From positions 310,001 through 374,000 of the forward strand of contig JADANN010000290.1 of assembly GCA_018806985.1 (NCBI GenBank): a DNA stretch of 64,000 nt, given 5' to 3'. Source of the DNA: Angiostrongylus vasorum (taxonomy: Eukaryota > Nematoda > Chromadorea > Rhabditida > Metastrongylidae). Of the stretch, positions 1-12,100 are shown piece after piece (the stretch's first letter is position 1; the number at the start of each line of letters is the position of its first letter). The notes under the pieces were generated by a model. The model did no database searches. It was not told the DNA's origin and saw nothing but the letters and a program-made list of their open reading frames with translations. The translations under genes and the position numbers were made by a program.

Positions 1-224
1 GGTAACGAACCTAACAGCAACAAGAAATAAAAAGTGCTTTCTACGTAGAAATTCCACCTAGAAGTAGTTTAGGTGTTTTCCTAAACTATTCGCAACCAAT
101 TTTTTGTGCAGTTTATCTAGAAGTGTTAGATATGGATATCGATCGGTCGTTTTCCTTCCACTTTATTACCACTATGAGGGCAAATTCATTCGGTGATTCT
201 GGATAAGAGAACAACAGTGGGATA

Positions 225-560
225 ATTGATTCGTTCAGTGCTACGTTAAATTCGCCGCAAAATCGCTGCAGAATTTCCAAAATTGGTCAGTTTCTTCCTG
301 ACTCCTTGCTTCATTGGTTTTCGGTGTCTTCGCCTTCTTTAGAGCCGCATTGATTCGAGTCGATGGCCCACAGATGTTCGTTCCATCGATGTAGGTTTTC
401 GTAGTCTCATCGAGACGAATCCAGTGGACTGGAGCCTGGCCCGAATGAAGTGCCGTTACTCGGTTTGACGCTTTTACACAGGATGGTTGTTGATGTGCTG
501 CCACCCATTTTTATCTGTTTTCCTGGTGGCGATTCATTCCCGGAAGCAGTATGTTTGAGG
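225..560 (-). repeat. Penelope-arm-like fragment
   Basis: TGTCTTCGCCTTCTTTAGAGCC (as two parts around 325-346), CGATGGCCCACAG and TCGTAGTCTCATCGAG follow the same order as the foldback at 54.3 kb. No gene is seen in 1-735. Confidence 0.5.
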
Positions 561-744
561 AGTGAAGAATACACGTGAGTGCTTTAAATTATGAGTAGTT
601 GCTTATAACTTACAAGATAGGATTTCTTTCATCTCTGTATGCATGGAGTTAGATTTAGTACAATACTGGCTGTTTTGATGGTTTCACCTTCTTAAGAGCC
701 GTTTTTTTTTCTTTGTTTTTAAGCCTTCCAGTTGTTTGATAGAG

Positions 745-1000
745 AGCAACCATGCAGAGCCAGTATTCCTGACCCATGTAAGACCCTGGACGGCTGGTCA
801 CCATCAAATAACTGCAAGACCTAAAAAAAACCCAGACGGCTCAAAGGGAGATGAAACCGCCGAAACGTCAGCCAGTATTGTACTGAGTAAATTCTTTTGT
901 TTCGAACTTCGTGTCCGCTCATCAAGAAAACAATGAATTATTTGACCAGTGACGAGGTTAATAGAAAGTTGGTTTTGGGAATTGCTCAATGTCTTTTCAT
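745..1000 (+). repeat. Penelope-arm-like fragment with intact outer stem motif
   Basis: GGCT at 838, a decayed core, then CCGCCGAAACGTCAGCC (860-876), followed by a T-rich tail and CGTGTCCGCTCATCAAGAAA. The flanks GGCT/AGCC pair perfectly although the core has changed. Confidence 0.5.
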
Positions 1001-1625
1001 AGCATTCGTGAAGTATTCATCTAGGCTCTTTGCGTGATGAAGACGGTTTCGTACAGGCTAGTTCGCTTTAGAGGGTTAAGTGGCTCGAATTGGCACACAT
1101 GTCTTGCCCTAGGTTTCTCAACGAACGGTTTTCTCGAGAAACCTCTGATTTATTCAAGTAGTTTCCGAGCAAAACCACACTATACGGGTCGTTCAATCTC
1201 TTATATGAGACGAAGCAAAAACAACGGATGCTCCCGTCAAAGTTGTACACATTTGAATGTTGGGAGATTAATGCTGTTGGATTCCGATTGTTCATGAATT
1301 TCAATGTTTGCTCTGATGAAGTGGTTTTTTTCGCGGTACTTATCGACACGGGATCACATTACCATCATTGTTGTCGACGATAGCGGCGATTTCTATCCTA
1401 AAAAGAAAAAAAAACTTTGGTCGTGGTGGATGTACGTGTGGATTACGTGCACGCTACAGTATGACGGTAAAGGTGAACTTTGCTGATTCGATTTGATCCA
1501 TAAGCTGATTCGACTGGATTTGATTTTTTTCCTCAGATCAACCAACTTTTGTCATCTCACCGATGTTTATCATTCTAGGGCCAGAGCAGAGCCAGCTATG
1601 AAACAGTACTGTCTTTCCCTACTAA

Positions 1626-1903
1626 TGCGGATAAAGAACACAGCGTTCGGCGTCGATCATTCCCTAAGGGATGTGCTCTGCATTTGACTCTATTCATGGC
1701 ATTGTAAAGGTATCTGAGTGCATATTTAACTCTTACTCTTAGGGACTTGTTAGAGTCTACCTCCATATCAATCCAATGTTTTCATCTGCCCAAACAAGCC
1801 TGGTACCAAGTTGTCGATCCCGGAAATATAAGAGACCTAGTTGGCTCATGTCTGCTGGATGGAACCGACGACAATATGTGCGGCCTCTGGAACACTGTGC
1901 CCA
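1626..1903 (-). mobile_element. SINE1 retroposon, diverged
   Basis: Reverse copy from GCGGATAAAGAACACAGCGT to CTCTGGAACACTGTGCCC. Body blocks recognisable (CAAGCCTGGTACCAAGTTG). Confidence 0.7.
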
Positions 1904-2329
1904 ATCTTTGCCACTGGTGCTAGCAGTTGAAACGGAACCATATTCGTAATCAATACCTATTAATAAACTAAGTATAAATATTCCAGCAGCGTATGGCAAT
2001 CGGATGGATGATTCTCATGTGGAGTTTATGTTTTGTTTTCTATTTTCGGTAGAGGCGGTAACACTATAAACAGACTACCTGACAATATGAATATTTTATG
2101 AATGCAATACCCCTAGTTATGCGTTCTGTGGTAAACCTCTACATTTATGACGTCATTCAACCATGCAATGGATCCGTCCATCATCTGATCGTCTATCTAT
2201 TCATCAAATTTGTAAGTGCCTTCTACACAAGAGTGTATGACCTCAGCGGTTGGCTTGAAACAAATCCAGTTTTAACGAATCCATCTTCTGTCTTCGATAT
2301 TCACAAATTTTGTTTTTATATGACCCATT

Positions 2330-2640
2330 TTCACATCTACCATGCTCAACCTAGCATTTCTTGCATTCGGTTTGTCCCCTCGCATTAATCATCCACAAAG
2401 GTCTTCAATCTTCTTACGTGTGGGTTCGGTTGCTGGTTGAGGATTGTCGTCTAAATTATAGATGTCGTTGAATGCTGGTCGAGTGGATTTCCACTCAAGT
2501 CCTGGGATGGTTGTGTAGAGGGTTCCTGCGTGGATTCGAGGGAGTGGGTTGGGGTAAGACAAATCCGGTACCGATTTCCCAACCCTCAGAGCTATGAGAA
2601 GCTTGATGAGCCTGGTGTTTGATCAAACTAACAGTATGTT
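2330..2640 (-). mobile_element. SINE4 fragment
   Basis: Body blocks CTAGCATTTCTTGCATTCGG, CACAAAGGTCTTCAATCTTC, TGAGGATTGTCGTCTAAATT and GTTGAATGCTGGTCGAG. The tRNA-like head is absent or eroded. Confidence 0.65.
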
Positions 2641-3658
2641 TGTGATCAACGGCATAAGTACGCATTCGCTACCCATTTCGCCCTCTCATATAACCAATAT
2701 TCACAAACACTAAAATTTCTGTATTTTATCTATTGCACCTCTTTCGAGTCAACGAGGGATAGAATGGCGGATCAGTGTACTATGTTATCAACACTATCGC
2801 AGTTTATTTGTTGTTTTTCCTCGTATATGGCTGTTATATCTGCCTCTATATTGCATTTAATCAGCGATTTCTGAGAGAGTCGTTCTGTAAAAACAGTGTA
2901 CGAACAACCGCAAGAACAGTACACAGAGAAGCAAACAGCGCAACCACAATCTACGTACAGTAGGCATAGAAAACACAAAACCACCCAGATAACACGAGAT
3001 TCATTTCTCATGTTTGTCCAGATTCCTAGCCGTCTGTGATTGCTTTTCATCTGACTAGAATTTGCCCGAGACAGTAGACCAGTCAATATTGTCCACATTC
3101 TCTCTCCAACCAGATAAGGAGTCAGATAGAAGCAATCACTGTCGCTTGGAGAGGTTGAACCTACGTTCTGTGTACATCGCCATCATCCGTTGACATGACC
3201 TCTTTCTTGCCATCACCATTCATCTATGATGGAATCTGGCTTTGGAAGGACAGTGACTCCAGCTGGACAAATTGAAATACTGCGAGACAACCCCCACATA
3301 TGGTTATTTCATTGACAATAATTAGGTTCTTCTGTCTGAAACGCTGAATTTTGTAATGTGAAAGACATAGATTCCTTTTCGGTGGATATACTTTTTTATT
3401 TTTCAGGTTTTAAATATAATTTAATAGCTCAGAATTCGCATTTTCCTGTCTTATTCTGGTTTATCCAGTTTTTTAAAGTCCGAAATCTAAGTCGTGGTTT
3501 TCCTCAACATGGACCAAGATGAAATTCGGATAGATTTTTTGAAAATTGAAGTACTGGATCCTTGCATTAGCTCGTTTTCAATGCCTCATTAAGGTACTTA
3601 AGATTTAATTCAACGAGTGGGCCATTCGCCTTTGACCTTAGGAGTTTAAATAAATAAA

Positions 3659-3942
3659 TAAAAGGATAAAGTTTTTTGGCGATGGTCAATCCCTGAGGGA
3701 TGCGCCATGTATTCAACTTCACTAAACATGTTTTGGAAGTGACTGAATGCATATCTGGAATTTACAATGACTCGAGATGGGTGGTCTGCGGGTGTACCGA
3801 GCCAGTGCTGCTATCCTCCCAGACAAGTCTGGTACCAAGTTGCCGACCCCCGGAGAGATGGATGGTTTGGTGAGCCACGGGCGCGGGGATCGATTCCACC
3901 GTACGTGTTGCAGGGCGTCTCCGACCACTGCGCCATACGCTC
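3659..3942 (-). mobile_element. SINE1 retroposon
   Basis: Reverse copy: AAAGGATAAAGTTTTTTGGC at the tail side to CCACTGCGCCATACGCTCCC at the head side. All body blocks present. Confidence 0.87.
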
Positions 3943-4449
3943 CCGACAAATTTCATAACAGTGGTAATCTACTTGAACGACATGTGGCAGACTAAGAAAC
4001 ACTGTTCAATAAAAAAATGGCTACTTGAGTATTTTTGACAAGAGAATTTTTGTCATAATCGCTATTCGCTGAGGTCGTTTCAAACCTTGTATTCCTGGAC
4101 CTGCCACTTATGACGTCACCACCTCTTACCCTCATTTTCTCTTTTTTCCTGTCACATTAGCACACCTTTCCATACTTCTCGATCAAATAAACCCCCCAAA
4201 AAATGGTTGTTTTGAACCATTTGCCTAATGTTCATCGTTCTTCCGCTTTTTTTATTGTCAAATATGATTAATTGCTATCTCATGAAATTGCTCTGCGTTA
4301 GGGGTTCATCGTCAGTTTTTTATCACTCAAGCTGAATGTGCACTTATTTATCTTCACGTCAGTAGTTTTTTATAACACTTCACGTGCTATGCATACATTG
4401 AAAATACACAACAGATAGAAGGATAGTGCCATCGCTATTTATCAGTTGC

Positions 4450-4692
4450 TTATGGATGCACCATCACTTCGACTTTCAAGCAGCACGAGAGGTGATCAAG
4501 AGATGATTATCTGGCCCATACAATGGTTTTGTGTGGCCTATCGATGTATCAAGTCAGTGCTGCCATCCCTTTTTAAAGAGGTGCAATACAAATTTTCAGA
4601 TCCTGGAGAGATGAAAAGCTTGGTGAGCTCAGGGACGCAGGATTGAACCAACGACTGCGTTTGTGTTGTAAGGCAGCTCTAACCACTGGTTT
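4450..4692 (-). mobile_element. SINE1 retroposon, tail-truncated
   Basis: Reverse copy: GCACCATCACTTCGACTTTC, CCTGGAGAGATGAAAAGCTT, GGATTGAACCAACGACTG (box B), ending CTCTAACCACTGG beside the TA array. Confidence 0.72.
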
Positions 4693-4699
4693 AAAAAAC

Positions 4700-4800
4700 T
4701 AGGACGTACATTATATACATATATATATATATATATATATACATATATAACATATATAACATATATATATATATATATATATAACATATATATAACATAT

Positions 4801-4878
<78 letters not shown>
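4700..4878. repeat. TA-rich microsatellite
   Basis: Long TATATA/CATATA array with AACATATA interruptions; the last 70 bases are almost pure TA. Confidence 0.95.
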
Positions 4879-4880
<2 letters not shown>

Positions 4881-5442
4881 TGCTTGTTTTCCTTCCCTTT
4901 TAAAGCAGCTTCTTCATGTTGCTGCATTACGATAATGTAATTTAGCAATTACTTATTGATCTTTGGTGTTGATTTGTTCTAAAAAAGAAAAAATCCACGT
5001 AAACTAAATCAACCAACTCCAACTCGGGGCTGTTGGTCAGTAACTGGCTGACAATTCGATGCATATGACGTTCGTTTGGGCTTGATTAGATCCAGCTAAG
5101 GTTTAGTCGACAAGGATTTTTCTCAAGTTACTATAAAAAATTTTAAACATGGATTTTGGACGGATAGTTACCAGACTGACGAAGTATCCACTGGTCAAGT
5201 CTGTGCATTTTGTAGAATGCGTCAATTGCATGGTTGTGAAGGTGTTCATTTTAGGTTTTACATGTATCATTCCCTTTATGGTACGTGACATGGAATAACA
5301 TATAAGCAAAACATTGGCACAATTGCGTGTTTATATAAAAGAACACCACCTGTATGAGAAATAAACTCGCAACTGAGTAAATCGGTCAGAATGTCCAAGG
5401 TATAAGAGAGCAGCGAGATTTTTGAATTGTTTGCGCATTAGG

Positions 5443-5727
5443 ACACGTGTGGCGCAGTGGTCAGGGGTGCCCTGGTACATATAAACGTGGGATCGACTCC
5501 CGCACCAGTGACTCACCAAACCTTCCATCCCTCCGGGTACGGCAAACTGTTACTAGACTTGTCTGGGAGGATAGCAGCACTGGCTCGATATATCGGAAGG
5601 ACATCGCGAGTCATTGTAAAGACCTGATATACATCCAATCATCTCCAAACGATGCTAATGCTGTCAAATGCGTGGCGCATCCATCAGAGATTGATCAACG
5701 TCGAAAGCTTCATCCTTCATTTTTTTT
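5443..5727 (+). mobile_element. SINE1 retroposon
   Basis: GTGTGGCGCAGTGGTCAGGG head at 5447, box B GGGATCGACTCCC (5489), full body, tail AAGCTTCATCCTTC. Confidence 0.87.
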
Positions 5728-5769
5728 GCGCATTGTACAGAGGTTAAGAAACCTTTACTGTGAAGACAT

Positions 5770-5975
5770 GAAGTAATTCCCATTACCGACTTTCTATTAA
5801 GCTCGGCGTTAATCAATAAGCTAGTGTTTTCTTCGTGAGCGGACACGAGTTTGTTAATGAGAACGTTATTCTTTAACATTAATAAACTTCTGTTCTCTCA
5901 AGAAGAAGTCATTAATTTATTGGTCAATGCTGAACTTAATAGGGAAGTTGCTCTTGGAAATTACTACACCTACCA
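5770..5975. repeat. Small foldback, Penelope-arm related
   Basis: CCGACTTTCTATTAAGCTCG at 5787 and its diverged reverse complement around 5935-5960 flank a T-rich centre. The CCGACTTTCTATTAA start also occurs near 17472. Confidence 0.45.
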
Positions 5976-6017
5976 ACGGAATACTTCCGACTATGAAAAT
6001 ATTTTTTTCACACGACT

Positions 6018-6378
6018 CGTCTTTCACATCGACCATGTGGATCCCAGCACTTCTCGCATTCGAATCGATCTGTCGCATCCATCATCCACTAAGGTCTTCC
6101 AACTTTTTACGTGTGGTCTCTACTGCTACTTGAGGATTGTCCTTTCATCGTGAACGTCGTTGAATGCTGTTCGAGCTGATTCTGTCTGGAGTCCTGAGAT
6201 AGTCGGATTAGAGCGCTCCCACTTGGATTTCAGAGAGTCAGCTTTTGCCAGGCAATCCCACACCAATTTACCGACCCCGAGGAATGACAGGGTTGGTGAG
6301 CGCGGAGAGCGATCCAACCAGAACCGTGCTCCTGGTGATCTACACCATTACCACTGTGCTACGCACCCCTGTGAGGAT
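6018..6378 (-). mobile_element. SINE4, tRNA-headed retroposon
   Basis: Reading the minus strand: tRNA-like head (GTAGCACAGTGGTAATGGTG, box B GGTTGGATCGCTC), then the body. On + the body shows ATGTGGATCCCAGCACTTCT, GCATCCATCATCCACTAAGG and TACTTGAGGATTGTC. Shares only the head type with SINE1. Confidence 0.7.
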
Positions 6379-7100
6379 ATTGTGAACTATGAATTGAACA
6401 CTTGTATCGTTTATCTTCGCAAATCACAAATAATCATTGGCTTCCATCAGTCAAATAGGAACTTCCCAGCACAGTTCCCATTCGACTGGTAGTTTACTAT
6501 TTGAGGAGAAATGAGTTTCTCTGCTGTCTCGAAAGCCTCGAGCCTCATTGTGGCTTTCACATGAGATTACCACTTGCCATCTTGTGACGACTACTTTGTT
6601 TTAAGGATGGCAACAAATCCTGGCACTGGTTTGCTGATAACAGTATAACCGAATGAGAATGTCGAACTTGTCGGACATCCAGCTAAGGGTGTCCTCCTGG
6701 CTATGATGACCTTAGTAAATATTTGGGGCTCTGTGCCACGTACGTCATATATTTTGATCGGAAATGCTTTTATGAACATTAAATTGTGCTCTTATAATTT
6801 ATGTACTGGATGAAGCGCACTTGTTGAATGCGTTGTGAAGTTTGCGCGTATGTGGTCGACACCTGTGAAGTTTTGATGTGAGATTTACGAAATGATTGAT
6901 CTAGTGAATTTTCCTTGATTATGACCTTTTCAAGAAACTGAGAAAAAGGGAGATGCATTCTTATAACCGAAGTCGCTCTATTTTAAAACGTTTTTTGTAT
7001 TTCAAATTCTACAACTGAGTTGTTCTCGTCGATTTCTTAAATTTCACATATCAAGTAATGAAAATCTGCTTTTCTATGCTCTCAATTTCAATCTCTTCCA

Positions 7101-7380
7101 AACGCTGTGGCGCAATGGTCGGAGGCGCCCTGCAATACACACATGGGATCGATCCCTGCGCCCGTGGTTCATCAAGCATTCCATCCCTCCGGGGTCGGCA
7201 AATTGGTACTAGACTTGAGGATAGCAGCACTGGCTCGGTACATCCGTAGGCCACCCACCTCGAATCATTGTAAATTCCAGATATGCATTCAATCACCTCC
7301 AAACGATGCTTGATGAAGTCGAATGCGTGGCGCATCCCTAAGGGGTTGATCAATGCGGAGAGCTTCATCCTTTAATCCTT
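7101..7380 (+). mobile_element. SINE1 retroposon
   Basis: CGCTGTGGCGCAATGGTCGG head, box B GGGATCGATCCC (7145), complete body, tail GAGCTTCATCCTTTAATCC. Confidence 0.88.
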
Positions 7381-7804
7381 AAGCCAAATGCTCTCAAAAT
7401 GATTGAGCCGTTCTCGTGATTTGTTGATTCTACATCAATTCATCAATATTGTATGTCATGCGGTCATTAATTCTGCCATATAATCAGACATTGCCAAAAA
7501 AAAGCAAAAGCTTTTAATTTGTTGCCTATGACAACCCATATGACGAGGAGTGCTTTAGAATATTTTTTTGGTTTAATGTGCGTTGTTCATTTTTTATCGG
7601 TCATAAATAGAACCTTACAGAACTCGGATGGTCGTTAAGCTCTATGGTTTTTCGTTTCGCTTTTCTTTTAGTTTCTCTATACGTCTTCGTTCCCATTATC
7701 GTCTCACAATCCGTTGACCTGATAGCCCTTGTTTCGTATATCAACAATCAAAACACGCACGATGAATGCCATGAGTGCCTTCTCTACTACTAATGCTTCT
7801 TTTC

Positions 7805-8130
7805 TTCTTCTTATCCCAATATCTTCTTCCTTATCTTCTTTAGCCCCTCAATACTAAACAAGAACAGCACCGTTTGTGCAAAAATGGGTGTGCAACGTAA
7901 GAATACTCTTTTGAAACAATTCTTTATATTCTTGTTTAGGAAGCGACGTGGTGTTATGCTTTCTTTCTTTGCGAACAAGATGACGTTTGAGCGGATTTCG
8001 CCTTTCTCAAAGCCTTGAAGGGTCAAGTTGACCGCAATCTACCCAGCCAAACACCTCCACAACCAAACAGAGGAAATGCTAAACCGAAATTTTAATTACC
8101 CTGAACACAGAATAGCTTCTTTTCGTACTC
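7805..8130 (-). repeat. Penelope-arm fragment
   Basis: GCGGATTTCGCCTTTCTCAA, AAGGTCAAGTTGACCGCA-like, CTACCCAGCCAAACACCTCC and AACCAAACAGAG follow the same order as at 17580-17660. The hammerhead-like core (7978-8014, minus) is degraded. Confidence 0.7.
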
Positions 8131-8512
8131 ACCGCTTTTTTTTTAAAACAATTGTTTTCTTACATTAAATTGCTTAGAATACGCTTCATTAATTCAGATT
8201 TACCTGATTTTCCTCCAGCTTGTGCAGTGCTCATTCATTTGCCCAACGCTTCCTTTAACGTGGTTCATTGAAATTCTCCTTTTTACTTGGTTAGACGATC
8301 GGTCTTAAGATACTGGGCAGGTGCGAGAACTTCTTTTGCCCGTTTCACTGGACTTTCATCGGTCGAGGACGATATAGCAAACGGAATCGAGCTTCTTAAT
8401 TATGCGTTTCATTGATATCACAGGCAGCTTGCTTGCTTCCCACTTAAACTTTGTCGCTCTATTTAAACTTTCTTACATTTCAAGTCGATGATGAACACAA
8501 TTAAGCAACGAA

Positions 8513-8745
8513 AAGGGTGGCGTTTTGTACAGTGGTCAGAGGTGCAGCGCAATGCATAGATGGTTGTTGGTTCAATGCCACACTGCCTGTCTGTGAAGCC
8601 CTCATCCATCCAGGATTGGAAATCTTTTGCCTGTAACCTGTCCGATAGGATACGAAAACGGAATCGATACATCGATAGGCACTGCAAAGTGATTATGTAG
8701 GCCAGATATGCATTTATTCACCTCCATGGAGCCCTAGTCGATCGG
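8513..8745 (+). mobile_element. SINE1 retroposon, diverged
   Basis: GTTTTGTACAGTGGTCAGAG head, GGTTCAATGCCAC box B (8570), body fragment ATCGATAGGCACTGCAAAGT. Confidence 0.65.
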
Positions 8746-8924
8746 AAAGAGGTTTCTCACCTTGCGAAAATGTTTCTTTCGGGAATATACATTCTTGATG
8801 TTCTTTTAGTGTCGTCATTGTGATTGTGAGTTGAAATATTTGGATTTATCAGCTTGGGAGATTGCTTTTCGAAAAACGCTTCGATGCTAGGAGGGTGGGG
8901 GGAGGGGTGGTGTGAACAATTGGG

Positions 8925-9624
8925 CAGGTTTACCTGAATATGTCGCTAGTGGTCTAAATGAGGAGAATTTTCATAGTGATAATTTTGGAAGTTCCATTAA
9001 TGCGTATTGCTTTTTAGAGCAAAACAGAAATCGTAATTTCATTGGAATTACTTCATAGCTACTGAATGGAGAGTAGTCAAACTACAGTGATGTTGATTGC
9101 TTGGACACAACTCCTTTAAGCTTTAAGACGTGAGCTCCCAAGCACGTGTCGTCCATTTCTGCAGTCGCCAATTTTGTTTTAATGTCTTTTTATCTAAGTA
9201 ATTGATCATCAGAATAGTGTTAAATGGGAATGATAAATTAGATGGAGAAAAGTACTACTAGGTCAAATAGTCTTTGCTCTAGACTGACCCAGTAGTACTT
9301 TTCTCCATCTAATTTATCACTCCCATCTAACACTATTCTAATGATCAATTATTTAGATAAAAAGACATTGAAACAAATTTGGCGACTGCAGAAATGGACG
9401 ACACGTGCTTGGGAGCTCACGTCTTAAAGCTTAAAGGAGTTGTGTTCAAGCAATCAACATTCCTGTAGTTTGACTACTCTCAACTCAGTAGCTATGAAGT
9501 AATTTTAATGAAATTACGACTTCTCTTTGCTCTAAACAGCAATACGCATTAATGGAACTTCCAAAATTATCTCTATGGAAATTAACCTCATCTAGACCAC
9601 TAGCGAAATATTCAGGTGAACCTG
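8925..9624. repeat. Large palindrome: 340-bp inverted repeat with 19-bp spacer
   Basis: The left arm 8925-9265 and right arm 9285-9624 are near-identical reverse complements across their whole length (for example AGTACTACTAGGTCA at 9251 against TGACCCAGTAGTACT at 9285). The arms carry no recognisable element sequence. The right arm abuts the truncated RTE, and the 14-bp TAGGTCAAATAGTC sits both at the inner end of the left arm (9259-9272) and after the RTE tail (10418-10431). Confidence 0.93.
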
Positions 9625-10417
9625 ATGGCATCGTCCTTATAACACCAAACATTAGCCAAGCGGAGCGTATGCTTGTCGACTTTGATAAAGCCTGTGGAAA
9701 GATTGGTCTTCGACTAAATGTCACGAAAACGATGTTCATGAAGAACAGATTGGTTTCGTATGCCCCATTCACGCTCAACGGAACGAATATCTCCGAATGC
9801 TCGATTTATGTCTATCTAGGCCGGGAAATCAATGTAATGAACGACTTAGCTCCAGAGCTAAGCAGAAGGAAACGAGCGGCTTGCGGAGCTTTCAAAAGCA
9901 TCGAGGATGTAGTGAAGAGAACAAAGAAACTCAACGGTACTTCCTGTCCCAACGTATGCGTCAGAAACTTGGTCGCTGCCTAAGCAGGACGAAAGATCAC
10001 TCAGCGTTATCGAACGCGCAGTCGAAAGGACGATGCTAGGAGTATCCCATTTCACACAAGGGATAGGGTGCGAAGCTCCGACCTGCGTCAACGATCAAAA
10101 AATCGAAGATGCCGTTCTCCACGCCAAACCGTCCAATATGAGGTGGGCCGGACACGTAATGCGTATGAATGAAAACCGATGGACAGGAGCCGTTTGTGAC
10201 TGGATTCCTCGGGATGTCAAACGTACTGCAGGAAGACCACCGACCCGATGGTCAGAGTTCTTCACGAGGAGCTTAGAAGAAAGATATGATGCTCGACCCT
10301 AAAGCGAGCAGAACCCACTGGGCTACTCTTGCAAGCGACAAGCAAAAAATGAAAGATTTACTGGCGCCCGCTAGGATCACTCGGTAATCAACTGGAGTAC
10401 AGGTGATACGGGTGGTA
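9622..10417 (+). mobile_element. 5'-truncated RTE LINE, 3' half only
   Basis: It begins at the RT motif that follows FADD ([14 protein letters not shown]) and continues through [30 protein letters not shown] and the C-terminal [11 protein letters not shown] region to the RTE 3' tail. It is very similar to the copy at 22737-25993 but with a short deletion near 9933 and broken frames. Its 5' end is fused directly to an inverted copy of the left flanking DNA. Confidence 0.9.
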
Positions 10418-10629
10418 TAGGTCAAATAGTCATTTTGGGAGTATAAGAAGGTACTAACTGTGAGGAGAAATAAACGAATATTTGCTTACCAACGAGTAAA
10501 TTCTTTGATAAATATCAAATCGCGGTAAAGTTTCATTCGTGCTGCAAAGAACTGGTACCCAGCATTTACTGGTTCCAGCACTTTGACTTGGACCATTTTC
10601 TCGCATCCGTCGTCCATGGACGTCTCCGA

Positions 10630-10912
10630 GTTTGTGCATGGATCCAGTGAATCGATAGTATGTCCAACGCAGTATTTGGGAAAAGCTCTCTTCTGTACTT
10701 AGAAATATGCAAAAACCGGTTTTCGAACGAGTTCACGGGGAAGGAATTTAATTGGTAATCGATTGTTGTTCCAATTTTAGTAGTTACAACGAATCATAGT
10801 TGTCGTATGGAATGTGCGAGTGTAGAAAAGTACCTAACTAGACGCAGTATAAGCTCGGAAACACTTCCAAACGCTGAAAGCAATGTGTTTATATGGTGGA
10901 CCACGGTAGTAT
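10630..10912. repeat. Dispersed repeat, about 280 bp, copy 1
   Basis: Shares block order with 48600-48905: GCAGTATTTGGGAAAAGCTC-like, CTTAGAAATATGCAAAAA, CGAACGAGTTCAC, AATTGGTAATCGATTG, TGAAAGCAATGTGTTTATATG. Only two copies here, non-coding, class unknown. Confidence 0.55.
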
Positions 10913-10916
10913 ATAA

Positions 10917-11188
10917 AGGGTGAAATTTCCGCATTCATCAATCCCTGAGGGATGCATTATGCATTCGACTTCATCAAGCACCGTTAGAGGTGATTAAATG
11001 CGTATCTGGCTTACACAATGACTCATAGTAGTATGCGATGTATCAAGCTAGTGCTGAAATCTTCCAAACAAATCGGCTACCAATTTCACGACTCCGGATT
11101 GATGGAGGGCCTAGTGGGCCTGGGGGCGCAGGGGATCGATCCCATGAGTATTGCAGGGTGCCTCTAACCACTGATCTACACCCGTCCT
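10917..11188 (-). mobile_element. SINE1 retroposon
   Basis: Reverse copy: TCATCAATCCCTGAGGGATG, then GAGGTGATTAAATGCGTATC, ending CCTCTAACCACTGATCTACA. Confidence 0.8.
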
Positions 11189-11247
11189 CGGGAATATGTA
11201 GTAAATTTGCTGTTTTTGCTAGATTTTTTTCTATTACACCGCCTGAC

Positions 11248-11592
11248 ATCTCATGTTTCACATTGTGCGGATCCCAGCACATCTTCCACTCGATTTTGTT
11301 TCCTCACATTTTCCGTCCTCGTTGGTCTTCAACTTTTTGCGGATGAGTTTGGTTCTGCTACTTGAGGATTTTCGTCTTCGTCATAAGTTTCGCTGAATGC
11401 TGGTCAAGTTCATTATCCCTGTAATGCTTTGATAGCCTTGCTGGAATGTTTCCATGTGGAATGGTGAGAGTGACTTGATCTAAACAAGTCTGGTACCAGT
11501 TTCCCGATCTCGGAGGGTTGGGAAGCTTGCGCTTGTGCAGGTTGGGTCTTTCTCGTAATGAATGAAATCATTACCACTACTCCACGCGCTCA
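11248..11592 (-). mobile_element. SINE4 copy
   Basis: Body blocks TGTGCGGATCCCAGCACATC, GGTCTTCAACTTTTTGCGGA and ACTTGAGGATTTTCGTCTTC, with an eroded head near ACCACTACTCCACGCGCTC. Confidence 0.7.
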
Positions 11593-11722
11593 AACAAATA
11601 ATGTATAGTAACAGCCTGCGTATCATATATTCTCTGTATATTCATAAAGCAAAGTCTCTCTTAAACACTGCCATGTTTTCACCCCTCAAATCTTCGAATT
11701 TTGGGAAAATTACCCTGTAATT

Positions 11723-12100
11723 GGATTCTTGGATAGCTGGATCACCTGTCTTCACTGGTTGTTCGCGCCTCAGCATAATTTCCACTTTTCAGAGTTTTGC
11801 CGGTTTAGCCGCTATGGTTGCTTGGAGTCTCGAGGTCCGCCTGGCGAAAGTATGCTCCAGATCATCACCACCACAGACAGTAGCCGCCTTTGTGGATCAG
11901 AGGGAGATTTGCTACCATGCCACTAGTTTGATACCAGGACGGTCGTGGTATTGGTTTGCTCTTAGCCAGACTTCGTATGGAAACGTTGGACTCCTTCTCA
12001 GCTTGGGAGGCCATGATAGCTGGATGAATCCCCCTGTCGTACATCGCAACTCGACATCCAGTAACACCCTCGGCCACATTGACGCGATAAACCGTTGGAA
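11723..12100 (-). mobile_element. SINE2 retroposon
   Basis: On the + strand reads from the tail end (GATCACCTGTCTTCACTGG) to the head (CACATTGACGCGATAAACCG). Only a short GTAATT repeats at both ends (11717-11722, 12101-12106). Confidence 0.8.

Noticed and set aside
3722..4002. Several overlapping frames on both strands with repeated residues such as YIGRPPRVIVKARYAF
   Set aside because: These recur at 5447, 7058, 37903, 45378 and 52749 and are all translations of SINE1.
4691..4948. Frame of alternating Tyr-Ile
   Set aside because: Translation of the TA microsatellite.
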